Shown: in pieces, positions 43,075 to 52,300 of the stretch
Position numbering within the stretch: position 1 is the stretch's first letter
Layout: each line of letters opens with the position of its first letter
NCBI RefSeq assembly: GCF_014697625.1
Contig: NZ_JACJSG010000033.1
Location: 25,641-89,640 of the forward strand
Length of the DNA: 64,000 nucleotides
Direction of reading: 5' to 3'
Source of the DNA: Anabaena azotica FACHB-119
GTDB taxonomy: Bacteria > Cyanobacteriota > Cyanobacteriia > Cyanobacteriales > Nostocaceae
Made by a program: the position numbers and the translations under genes
Notes under the pieces: model-generated
What the model was told of the DNA's origin: nothing
Database searches by the model: none
What the model saw: only the letters and a program-made list of their open reading frames with translations

Positions 43075-44346
43075 TTATTTATTATTTGTGGGTAAAACTT
43101 TTGGGTGCAAATTCAAATTGAGAGTTTGTCCATTGCGGAGAACTTGCAGTTGTAAATTACCGCCGCTTGGGGTATTATCTACAGCTTGTTGCATCTGTTC
43201 CGCATGATTAATTGCTTGGTTATTGGCTTTGATAATCACATCACCTGCGCGGATTCCGCCTTGGTTTGCTGGTGATTTTTGGGCAACTTTAACTACTAAT
43301 ACACCTTGAGATTGATCAACAGTAATAAAGGAGTTGGGATCATCGTTAATTTGTTGTTTGACTTCTGGTGTTAGGGTAATCATTTGAATACCCAAATAAG
43401 GATGATCAACTTTGCCTGTAGTGATTAATTTGGCAGCGATTTTTTTAGCAGTGTTAATCGGAATAGCAAACCCTAAACCTTGAGTATTTTGAATAATGGC
43501 AGTGTTAATACCTATTACTTGGCCATTCGCATTGAGTAAGGGGCCGCCAGAATTACCAGGATTGATAGGTGCATCAGTTTGGATATAATCAACACGTTCA
43601 TTAGGCATTCCTACCTGAGAACTAGAACGACCGATCGCACTAATAATGCCATGAGTTACAGTATTATTTAAACCAAGAGGATTACCAATAGCGATCGCCC
43701 AAGCTCCCGGTTGTAATTGATGAGAATTACCTAGCTGTACCGTTGGCAAATTATCAGCTTGAATTCTCACCACAGCTACATCGGTTACTGGGTCAACACC
43801 CATGACTTTACCTTTAAAAGTGCGTCCATCCTTCAGGGTGACACTCACCGTATCAGCACCGTTGACTACATGAGCATTGGTGAGAATTTCCCCATGAGGA
43901 TCAATAATGAAACCAGAACCAATACCCCGTTCAATCTCTTGGGATGGTTCTTGTGGTAACTGGTTGCCAAAAAATTGCTGAACTAGAGGATCATTTAAAA
44001 TACCTGCATTGCGATTTTTGATGGTGCGTGTAGAATCAATACGTACCACCGCAGAGCCGACTTGATCAACTACAGCCGTGATAAAGTTAGGGTTTTTATC
44101 TAAGGTTAAGTTTGGCGATGGTTGGGTGGCTGTTGCATCTGAGAGTTGCAGTGTTGGAGGTAAAGTTTGTGAATGGGGGAACAAACGCAGACTGATGATT
44201 GTCGCGCCTGCGCCTGCTAAAATTAGCCCTAAGTAAGATAAAGGTTTTTTCCATTGATGATGCTGTGGTTCAACTGGCTGTGCTGGTGAATCAACATCAG
44301 CTAATGGATGGGGACTATCTTCAAAATCCTGGTTTACTGTCTTCAT
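43075..44346 (-). CDS. HtrA/DegP-type serine protease (HhoA/HhoB/HtrA group)
   Basis: The 423-residue protein from ATG 44346 has an N-terminal membrane anchor (about residues 33-55), a trypsin-like domain with His in ILTNAHVVNGAD, Asp in DPVTDVAVVRIQ and Ser in INPGNSGGPLL, and one C-terminal PDZ domain (KSPANQGGIRAGDVIIKANN). It degrades or refolds damaged envelope proteins. The 20-bp motif at 44422-44442 lies 76 nt upstream of the start, followed further upstream by 14 CAGTTAT heptamers. It heads the cluster DUF3172-lepB-miniprotein-sigma. Confidence 0.92.
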   Translation of the reverse strand: MKTVNQDFEDSPHPLADVDSPAQPVEPQHHQWKKPLSYLGLILAGAGATIISLRLFPHSQTLPPTLQLSDATATQPSPNLTLDKNPNFITAVVDQVGSAVVRIDSTRTIKNRNAGILNDPLVQQFFGNQLPQEPSQEIERGIGSGFIIDPHGEILTNAHVVNGADTVSVTLKDGRTFKGKVMGVDPVTDVAVVRIQADNLPTVQLGNSHQLQPGAWAIAIGNPLGLNNTVTHGIISAIGRSSSQVGMPNERVDYIQTDAPINPGNSGGPLLNANGQVIGINTAIIQNTQGLGFAIPINTAKKIAAKLITTGKVDHPYLGIQMITLTPEVKQQINDDPNSFITVDQSQGVLVVKVAQKSPANQGGIRAGDVIIKANNQAINHAEQMQQAVDNTPSGGNLQLQVLRNGQTLNLNLHPKVLPTNNK

Positions 44347-44421
44347 AACCCAAAACACCTTGAGAAATCAATGTTTTTCGTTTGCCTTGGTAACAAGTTT
44401 CGGCTTTTGGCAAGGGTTTTT

Positions 44422-44442
44422 GGGTGAAGATAGATAACTTAG
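44422..44442 (-). promoter_or_regulatory. Shared 20-bp motif, htrA copy
   Basis: The minus strand reads CTAAGTTATCTATCTTCACC + C, 19 of 20 core positions identical to the copy upstream of the RND operon. It is 76 nt before the htrA ATG, in sense orientation. Confidence 0.65.
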
Positions 44443-44453
44443 GGAGAATTTAA

Positions 44454-44551
44454 CAGTTATCAGTTATCAGTTATCAGTTATCAGTTATCAGTTATCAGTT
44501 ATCAGTTATCAGTTATCAGTTATCAGTTATCAGTTATCAGTTATCAGTTAT
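44454..44551. repeat. STRR: 14 tandem CAGTTAT heptamers
   Basis: Fourteen perfect seven-base units, immediately upstream of the shared motif and htrA. This is the longest tandem heptamer array in the window. Confidence 0.97.
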
Positions 44552-44763
44552 CAGTTAAATACGTTGGTGAAACACCACACCAATTGTTGGAAGCTTACAT
44601 CTTGCACCACTCTCTTATTGCGAATATCTGAGCTTCAAAACCCTTGTGATTTCGTAGGGTGGGCAATGCCCACCATCTGCTTATTGAGAAGGTGCAAGAT
44701 ATGAAGAAGGGGTATTTTGGCGCTTCTTTATCCCCCACCATCCGCCGTCAGGACTCGGTAACT

Positions 44764-44829
44764 GTAGGGTGCGTCAGTCCTAATAATTTCGTACACATTC
44801 AAGGATTTTCTACATCTGACGCACCCTAC
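44764..44829. repeat. 66-bp palindromic dispersed repeat, solo copy
   Basis: Ends GTAGGGTGCGTCAG and CTGACGCACCCTAC flank a 38-bp core. In inverted orientation it matches 62893-62958 at 61 of 66 positions. Confidence 0.92.
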
Positions 44830-45026
44830 CCATGTCCCCTGTCACCTGTCCCCTGCTATACAATTGTATGCTCATGAATAATTAAAGGTTTCCTGGTATT
44901 CGCTTTACCTTGCACCTGTGCCATGTACAAATATGACAGTGGTCATTTTTATTGAGCAATTGCCAAGTTTCTCTTTGTATTATTCACAACCACGTTTTTG
45001 CATATAAATTCAATTTAATAAATCCT

Positions 45027-46100
45027 ATGGAACGCAAACAGTCTGTATGGGTAGTGGATGACGAACCGAATGGTTTTGAGGTAATTGAGTTGTTGCTACG
45101 GCGGGAAGGATATCACCTGACTTACTTCAACAGTGGTAAAGAAGTGCTGAGTCAATTGGCATCTAGTTTACCTGATGTCATTCTCTTAGATGTGATGATG
45201 CCGGAAATTGATGGGATTGAAACTTGTCGCCGCATTAAAGCTAATTCCCAATGGAAACCAATCCCTATTATTATTGTGACAGCTTTGGACTCGAAGGAAG
45301 ACTTGGCGCGATCGCTGGCGGCTGGTGCTGATGATTTCCTCACCAAGCCGATAAATGGGGTAGAATTACGGGCGCGTGTCCGTTCTATGTTGCGAATTAA
45401 ACAACAATACGACGCACTCCAAGCCAGCGTCAATTTGCGGCGGGATTTATCTAAACTTGTGGTAGAAGATATACGTCAACCCATGTCTACGGTGTTGTTG
45501 GGTACTCATTTGCTACTACAAAGTAATTTAGATACCAAAGATAAAGAACGCGCCGAAATGATTCACAAAGCCGGACTAGAGATTGATACAATTATTAACG
45601 GTTTGCTACGGTTAGCCAAAATGGAATCTGGCAAACTGGTATTAAATCCAGTGGAAGTAGACTTAAACGAATTAGTAGAAGTAGTAGTTGAGAATTTTGG
45701 GGCGATCGCTAATTCTAAACAAATCCAACTTATCACTAAATTACCCCAACAAGGACGTTGGCTAACTATTGATGCTGAGTTATTTCATCGCTTGCTGGAT
45801 ATTCTCATTACTAATGCAATTCAATCATCCCCTACACACAGCACCATTATATTAGCAATTGATTATCCAGAGGAATCTGAGAAAAAAGCAATTATTCGTT
45901 TCACAGATGAAGGTGTAGGTATTAATAAAGATTTACAGCAATCTATTTTTACTCAATATGAATCTGGTAGTTTAATTAGGGGGACTTCGCAAATTGGTTT
46001 AGGTTTGGCATTTTGTCAAATGGTGGTTGAGGCGCATGGCGGTATTATTACAATTGAGGATAATCAGCCGCAAGGTGCAGTTGTAATTGTGGAAATTTGA
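45027..46100 (+). CDS. Receiver plus degenerate histidine kinase (His replaced by Glu)
   Basis: The 357-residue protein from ATG 45027 has a receiver (about 6-122, Asp55 in VILLDVMMP), a DHp-like helix pair and a HATPase domain. In the DHp helix the usual VHDLRNP motif reads VVEDIRQP, with Glu147 where the phosphorylated His should be. The ATPase motifs are kept: N-box LLDILITNAIQSS, G1 FTDEGVGI and G2 IGLGLAFCQ. It therefore probably binds ATP but cannot autophosphorylate in the normal way. It may be a pseudo-kinase controlled by its receiver. A TTG at 44952 would add 25 atypical residues. Confidence 0.85.
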   Translation: MERKQSVWVVDDEPNGFEVIELLLRREGYHLTYFNSGKEVLSQLASSLPDVILLDVMMPEIDGIETCRRIKANSQWKPIPIIIVTALDSKEDLARSLAAGADDFLTKPINGVELRARVRSMLRIKQQYDALQASVNLRRDLSKLVVEDIRQPMSTVLLGTHLLLQSNLDTKDKERAEMIHKAGLEIDTIINGLLRLAKMESGKLVLNPVEVDLNELVEVVVENFGAIANSKQIQLITKLPQQGRWLTIDAELFHRLLDILITNAIQSSPTHSTIILAIDYPEESEKKAIIRFTDEGVGINKDLQQSIFTQYESGSLIRGTSQIGLGLAFCQMVVEAHGGIITIEDNQPQGAVVIVEI

Positions 46101-46108
46101 TTGTAGGA

Positions 46109-46136
46109 GTAGGGGCGCACATCTGTGCGCCCCTAC
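46109..46136. repeat. Dispersed palindrome, copy 4
   Basis: GTAGGGGCGCACA and TGTGCGCCCCTAC around an AT centre, 9 nt after the pseudo-kinase stop codon. It may serve as a terminator. Confidence 0.93.
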
Positions 46137-46160
46137 GACGAATATTTTTTATCTTTTCAA

Positions 46161-46180
46161 TAACTTATCTTTCTTCATCC
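46161..46180 (+). promoter_or_regulatory. Shared 20-bp motif, copy upstream of the secreted helical protein
   Basis: TAACTTATCTTTCTTCATCC, 18 of 20 identical to the RND-operon copy, in sense orientation 75 nt before ATG 46256. Confidence 0.6.
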
Positions 46181-46255
46181 CGAATTGACTTTATCAAAAT
46201 CACAATATAAATGAAAATCAACTCGCCAAGCTATGAAATAGCTTACCTCAGAATT

Positions 46256-46735
46256 ATGCTTACCCGTAGAATCCCTACCATTGGTCTTTTAACTGGCGTA
46301 ATATCAATTTGTTTAGGTCATGGCATTGCATTAGCTGATATCCCTGGGAATCATCCCTATTATATTCATGCTCGTAGTGATTTACGTAAAGCTGAATCAC
46401 TGCTAGAAACTGCTGATGAATTTAATGTTACTCCAGAAATGAGAGATGCGGCTAAATATGTTCGTAGTGCCATCCAAGATATTGAAGTTGCTAGTGTTTT
46501 GGATGGTAAAAATACAAATAATTATCCAGCAGTAGATACTTCACTCAACCATCGAGATAAGTTTCAACAGATTTATCAATTACTCAATGCTGCTAATCAG
46601 GATATAGCAAGAGAAGAAGATAACAACTTTGTACTTAGTTGGCGGAATAAAGCTGAAGTTGAGATTAATCAAGCCAAACATTTTACGGCGATCGCTGCTG
46701 TGAGAGATACTGTTGATGATTTGAATGGTGATTGA
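46256..46735 (+). CDS. Secreted helical protein of unknown function
   Basis: The 159-residue protein has a signal peptide (MLTRRIPTIGLLTGVISICL..ALADIP) followed by an all-helical domain (HARSDLRKAESLLETADEF, MRDAAKYVRSAIQDIEVASV, a polar loop, then DKFQQIYQLLNAANQDIARE and AEVEINQAKHFTAIAAVRDT). It looks like a four-helix bundle with alternating hydrophobics. I do not recognise a named family. ATG 46256 is preferred over 46211 because it begins the signal peptide and gives the same spacing to the shared motif as in htrA. Confidence 0.72.
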   Translation: MLTRRIPTIGLLTGVISICLGHGIALADIPGNHPYYIHARSDLRKAESLLETADEFNVTPEMRDAAKYVRSAIQDIEVASVLDGKNTNNYPAVDTSLNHRDKFQQIYQLLNAANQDIAREEDNNFVLSWRNKAEVEINQAKHFTAIAAVRDTVDDLNGD

Positions 46736-46901
46736 TTTTTTCACTCAAACTTTGATGTATAGGAGGGGACAGGTGACAGGTGACAGGTGATAGGTTGAAA
46801 AGCCGCTTGCCATAAAGATTATATAATTCATCCTTGTCCTAACCTATGTGGTTACTGCTATAAATATCGCCGGAAATTTATTCATGTAATACCAAATCCT
46901 G

Positions 46902-47366
46902 ATGATTCACCATATATCTATTGCCGCCAAAAATCCACTTCGCGTTGCCCATGCTTTAGCAGAACTTTGGCATGGTGCTGTCTATTCATTCAGTCGGATT
47001 TCCGGCGGTTACATTGTGAGAGATTTTGATGAGCATGGGACAGCTATTGAAATCTATCCGTTGGGAACTAAATTAGCTCCTACTACTGGGAATCGAGATG
47101 TTGTCCAAAGTTCAATTTCGCCTAAACTTTCGCCATTTCATGCAGCCATTTCTGTCTCTGTTGAGCAAGAACAAATTGAGCAAATTGCTAACCGAGAAGG
47201 ATGGTTTGTACAATTGTGCGATCGCGGCCCTTTCAAAGTAGTGGAATTTTGGGTTGAGAATCAACTACTTTTGGAATTACTTCCACCTAAACTTAGTAAT
47301 CAATATCTAGAATTTACTCAACCACAAAATACTAATCAATTTTTCGGTACGCCAATAACAGCCTAA
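46902..47366 (+). CDS. VOC/glyoxalase-like protein
   Basis: The 154-residue protein opens IHHISIAAKNPLRVAHALAE, a typical vicinal-oxygen-chelate start with a His, and ends the fold with FKVVEFWVENQLLLELLPP (Glu). It contains GGYIVRDFDEHGTAIEIYPL. Only one clear VOC module is present, so it would dimerise to form a metal site. The substrate is unknown. It is followed by a bidirectional terminator. Confidence 0.7.
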   Translation: MIHHISIAAKNPLRVAHALAELWHGAVYSFSRISGGYIVRDFDEHGTAIEIYPLGTKLAPTTGNRDVVQSSISPKLSPFHAAISVSVEQEQIEQIANREGWFVQLCDRGPFKVVEFWVENQLLLELLPPKLSNQYLEFTQPQNTNQFFGTPITA

Positions 47367-47375
47367 TTAAAAGAT

Positions 47376-47415
47376 AAAAAAAGTGTCATTTCTCACAAGA
47401 GAGATAGCACTTTTA
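47376..47415. terminator. Bidirectional rho-independent terminator
   Basis: Arms AAAGTGTCATTTCTC and GAGAGATAGCACTTT around loop ACAA, with one mismatch and two G.U pairs, flanked by an A-run at the left and a T-run at the right. It lies between convergent genes (stops at 47366 and 47444). On the minus strand the A-run becomes a seven-base T-run after the stem. Confidence 0.85.
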
Positions 47416-47443
47416 TCATTGATAATAGCTGCTATGAACTTAA

Positions 47444-48574
47444 TTAAGAATTACTTGGATTAAGCAAGGCTGCCATTCTTTGTAACTTTCTACCTACTTC
47501 TTCTTGTGTGTAAAAGAAGGTGAAAAAACGCAGTAATTCATCCATTGAAGAATTTGTTTGCTGAATTTCTGGCTGTTGGTTCAGTTCTTGGGTAGCATTA
47601 GCAATTGCAACCTCTATCTCTGGCAAAGATAGATGAGATTCGGGGAATTTAACGGCTGTTGCCAAACTCAGCATTGCGTTTTGAGTTACCTGTGCTAATT
47701 GGGTAATTTGCGGTGAAAGCATCTGCCAAAAATTATCCTGTTGTCTTGCTAGTACAGTATGTTCCATAGCGAGGATGTGTTCCCAAATTCTACGAATTAA
47801 GAACTCCCAAGCTTCATTTATTCTTGTGTCTATTGGTTCGTTAGTTTGTCCTTGTCTGACTTCGTTCCATAACTCTCTTTCTGCCAATAGTGAATTAATT
47901 ATATTCAGTTTCAATCCATCAACACTTGCACGATCATAATTGCCTGTCAAGGCACAGTTTACAACCAACCTATAAAACTCCTCCAAATGCACTAGCGTTT
48001 GAGATAGGTAACGTCTCAATTCTGTACCAGCACGAGCCGGAAAAATCAAATTGTTTACCACCAAGGCGACAGCAATACCTAAGAAGGTTTCTAAATATCT
48101 GTGCCAAGCATAAATCCAAGGAGATTGGCTATGGCTTAAAATGACGATCGCTGCAATATATCCTGCTAATTTTGCCGCTTCATTAAATTTAAAGTAGGAA
48201 GCGAAAAATACGGTGAGGAAAACACACAATAATAATGATAATGAATTGCTACCTAAAGCGATCGCAAAAATCGCTCCCGCTACCGCACCGATAGTTGTAC
48301 CAATTAATCGCTGAATACCTAGCTTCAAGGTACTACCGTGGGTAGATGACATGACGATAATTGCTGCTATCACTGCATAAAATGGATATTCCCAACGCAA
48401 CCCTTGAGCAATAATTAGAGATATGGCTGATGCGATCGCCATTTTGAACGCCATTTTACCCAGAAGTAGCGTTGACATTCCTTTGGGCGTAGTAGCCCAA
48501 GTTGTTAATTTGGAGATAATGTTCTTTTTGACTGGGCTAGCTTCAGAGGGGAGTCTATTAGTTGACTTTGCCAT
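47444..48574 (-). CDS. FUSC-family membrane protein
   Basis: The 376-residue protein has about six closely packed membrane helices in residues 35-185 (MAIASAISLIIAQGLRWEYP, AVIAAIIVMSSTHGSTLKLG, RLIGTTIGAVAGAIFAIALG and following) and a cytoplasmic helical C-terminal half. This is the half-size FUSC/aromatic-acid-exporter-like architecture (YgaH/ArAE type), a putative efflux protein. It is monocistronic. Confidence 0.82.
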   Translation of the reverse strand: MAKSTNRLPSEASPVKKNIISKLTTWATTPKGMSTLLLGKMAFKMAIASAISLIIAQGLRWEYPFYAVIAAIIVMSSTHGSTLKLGIQRLIGTTIGAVAGAIFAIALGSNSLSLLLCVFLTVFFASYFKFNEAAKLAGYIAAIVILSHSQSPWIYAWHRYLETFLGIAVALVVNNLIFPARAGTELRRYLSQTLVHLEEFYRLVVNCALTGNYDRASVDGLKLNIINSLLAERELWNEVRQGQTNEPIDTRINEAWEFLIRRIWEHILAMEHTVLARQQDNFWQMLSPQITQLAQVTQNAMLSLATAVKFPESHLSLPEIEVAIANATQELNQQPEIQQTNSSMDELLRFFTFFYTQEEVGRKLQRMAALLNPSNS

Positions 48575-48631
48575 GAATATCTCAGTTATACTAGCTTATA
48601 TCAAACTAACAATACTCCAAAATGCCAAGGC

Positions 48632-49282
48632 TTAACGCTGCTGTGGCTGAAACTGACTCAATAGCCAAGCACCTACTTGAGATTGATTCATTTGACGACT
48701 ACGGCGTAAGGCTTCCTCTAAAATAGCAATTACCAATCCAGGCAAAACCTGCGATTCTTGAATACGTTTACTACCTTGATCTGCCATAGCATAGGCAATG
48801 ATTTGGGCATTTTGTACATCTACCACCCAGTATTCAGCAACGCCTAATTCTTCATAAAGACTTCGCTTTGTTCCCAAGTCATCGAGTAAAGATGTGTTTG
48901 CAATCTCAATAACTAAATCCGGTGCTGGGTAGCGATCGAGGTTGACAATCCCTGTACCATTAGGGATAACTTGGGCGTTTTCTCCCAGATAGTAAGCCAC
49001 ATCTGGCTGGCAATCCTGAACACCAGTTTTCCGAAAGGTTGTAGTATCTAAACCTGTAGCGAAAATTCCTCTAAGTGTTGCAAATAGAGTCACAGCAAAA
49101 ATAATTACCACATGGTCATTACCATGATCAAAACTAACTGGTGGCATCTCCAGCCTCATGTACCCCTTATAGTAGTAGCTTTTCCCCTTTTCGGTCTGTA
49201 GTTCGGTGAGTGTCTGCAAATATTCTTGCCAAGAAGCAGGAATCCATGTATCCGTTGTTAACTGGGTTTGAGTTTCACTCAT
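48632..49282 (-). CDS. Uma2-family (DUF820) putative endonuclease
   Basis: The 216-residue protein contains GTGIVNLDRYPAPDLVIEIA, then TSLLDDLGTKRSLYEELGVA and EYWVVDVQNAQIIAYAM. These are the DUF820 core with Asp/Glu of PDLVIEI as predicted metal ligands. It lies 117 nt after the stop of the Type IIG enzyme and in the same direction. Whether it works with that enzyme is unknown; Uma2 genes are common throughout cyanobacterial genomes. Confidence 0.88.
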   Translation of the reverse strand: MSETQTQLTTDTWIPASWQEYLQTLTELQTEKGKSYYYKGYMRLEMPPVSFDHGNDHVVIIFAVTLFATLRGIFATGLDTTTFRKTGVQDCQPDVAYYLGENAQVIPNGTGIVNLDRYPAPDLVIEIANTSLLDDLGTKRSLYEELGVAEYWVVDVQNAQIIAYAMADQGSKRIQESQVLPGLVIAILEEALRRSRQMNQSQVGAWLLSQFQPQQR

Positions 49283-49398
49283 TGCCTCACCCTTTTGCCA
49301 GTAAGCTATATCTGTTGTAACTCACATTCTCAGTCTTTTGCTTGGATGATGGTGGTTGGAGGGCGATCGCTTCCTAACTCACAAAAGATATATAAGCT

Positions 49399-52300
49399 TT
49401 ATTCTAATTCAGAATTTGCTTCATCTTGCCCATTTTCTGCTGCTGTTGAGTCCTCATTTTCTTCTTCCTCTTCTAGCATTGGTGCGCTACCTAAGATGCG
49501 TTGTCTATCTGCTGGGTTAGTAATGCCATACAGGTCAAGCACTTTCTTATCAATTTCCGCATCAATTTGGGCTACTTCATCTAGTAGAGTTTGAATCTCA
49601 GCTTTTTTTTGTGCTTCTTTAGCAAAAAAGAAACTGCGATCGCTAACTTCTGCGGGAATTTGCGCTATGTTCTTAATTTCAGCCCAATTTTTGCCTTGCC
49701 AGAGAGGACTTTTTAAATAACCTTGTATAAATATCCTTACATCCTCATCAGGGACTTCTAACCAGAGTTTATCACGGCGTAAAACAACTGTATTTGGATA
49801 TTTGGGAGGGATAAAAACATTACTGCTAATAGTTTCCTGAATATCACAACTTTCTGGGATGGTAAAAAGTTGTGCAGCTTTGGCATCAAATAAACTCAAA
49901 GTTGAAAAGTTGGGATTTGCCTGTTGAATTTCAGCTAGCAGGTGATTATATGGCACTTCAATAACTTTACTTCCATCACGTTTATGTTTAATAGTGTATC
50001 CCTGCTCTCTTAGTTGATTGATTGTTGCATGTCTTGCCAATATTTTATCTACTAATTCCACAAATTCAGCTTGTGTTTGAGCATCAGCAGGGTAAATAGG
50101 TAGTTGACGAAAGGTGGCAGGGTTAATATTAACATTATCAAATTTTCTAGAATACCAATAATTTAGCAAAGCAGAGTTAAAAATTGCTAAAATATACTTT
50201 AATTCATAAGTTCCATTTCCGGTTGCAATAATGTTATTATAATTGTCACGGTTATAATAACCAGTATCATCGTATGTTGCCACCAAGCGTCTTTTAAGAG
50301 CCTTATTTCTTAAACGTACAAGAATAATTTTAGGCTCATCAAAATATTTTGATTTTCGAGGGCGATCAAGCCAAGCACCATAGTTTATATGTGGTTGCAA
50401 AATGCCCCAACGTAATTCATAACGTCCAACAAAACTACTACCATCAAGAAAAGGTTGCCAGTTTCCCTCATTATATGGAACATCTCTACGAGGTCTGACA
50501 TATAAATTTGCTTGACTATCAGTTTTAGTTCCGTAAGGTTTCAGTCCTGGCGAACTATCAGTTACGTCTTCAAGACGTTGAATTTTTGTAGAATTACCAT
50601 TAGTGTTAATTGTTATTTGGCAAGCTTGTTCAATCTGATCTATCAACGCATCAAATCGGATATCGATTTCATATCGTTCATGCTCCATCCATTTAGACTG
50701 TTGTTGAACTAGTGTTTCAGACCAGTTTTTTGCTATTAATCTGTCTAGAGTATCATCAACGCCTAAAAGATTAATCTGTACCTGCTGGGATTTACGAAAT
50801 TCTTGGTCAGACTCGTAAGTTAAGAAGAGTAAAACACAATCTACATTAGCATCTAGCCAAATGCCTTGAGGTAAATCTACAATTTGATTAATTCTGCCTG
50901 CACTCATTAACTCTCTTCGCAAAGGGACAGCATTCGCTCCCATTAAGTAGGTATTCGGTGTAATAAATCCCAGCTTGCCATTTGTAGCTAATAACTCAAT
51001 ACCAAGTTTGAGAAAGAAAACATAAGTGTCTGGTTGTCCATAAAATACATCTGCATAATCTGCTCGTAGAATGTCTTTATAAGCATCACTGAGTTTTGCT
51101 CCATAGGGGGGATTTGCTACAACAAATGCAAAACCATCAGCATAAGGTGTATTGGGCGCACGACTTTTTATTTGATCTACCTGATCGCTTTCTTCAGCAA
51201 TCAGCGTATTAAATAGTGCATAGCGATATGTACCTGTAGGACGCGCTAGGGCATCTACATTATAAATGTGAAATCGTTGAATTGGTTGTGGCTGCCCTTT
51301 TTCATAGGCAAGTTTCACCAAATCTAAAACTTGAATGAGTAAATTTACCTCTGCTAAATAACAAGCAAAGGGGTTTAAATCAAATCCATATAAATTATTT
51401 TGAACCCGTTGCAAAACTGCCGCCGGATCTTCTATTTGTTGAGCATTACCTTTATAAGCTGCGACTAGACGTTTAGCAGCAGCGACTAAAAACGAACCAC
51501 TACCACAAGCAGGATCAATTAAACGTTTCTTATCACCGATAATTGCTGTTCCGCTTGTATATCCCACTTCATCAAGAATGTAATTAACAATTTCAGGAGG
51601 TGTGTAATATTGTCCTTTTTCGCGTTTTTCTTTACGGTTAACATAAGTGTTGTAAACAGTACCGACAATATCTGAATCAACTCCAGCAAAGTTAAAACGG
51701 CTGAGTTGATGTAATGTCATAATTAATTGCTGCTTGTCTAACTCATACCAATTAAACAACTCTCGCCCTGTAAAAAAATGAGCATAAATATTTTGAGCAT
51801 TGCGATAAGCCATGTCCAACAACGGACTATAGGGGTTTCCAGTTGCAAATACCCAATATCTTTGAATATCTTCTTGCCAATGCTTGATTCCACCATCTGA
51901 TACAAACCTATTGGGGAAAATTTCCTTATCTTCACAAACTCGAATCAACAGCAAACGAATAAACACTACATAAGCCGCTTGTAAAGCAAATTCATTTTGG
52001 CACTGGGTTTCATTCAAACCACCCAACATTGTCTCTTGTACTAATGCCAACCAAACGGTATAATTATCATGTACTGCAATATCTTTTTGATATTCTTGTC
52101 GCAGTGTTGCTTGTCGCTGATGCCAACGAAAGACTTGATTAGCGTATTTTTCTAAATTATCATGCAGCGATGGATCAATATCTGATATTTTGTCCTGGGG
52201 TTTAGCAGACTTAGGTTGATTAGCGTGCTTTCTGGCTAATGCCTGATTGAGTATTTTTAATACCTCAGCTAACATATCTTTCGGGCTGACAAATGCTCTA

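Noticed and set aside
44454..44551. CRISPR array
   Set aside because: Units are contiguous 7-mers without spacers, so this is an STRR. No cas genes are in the window.
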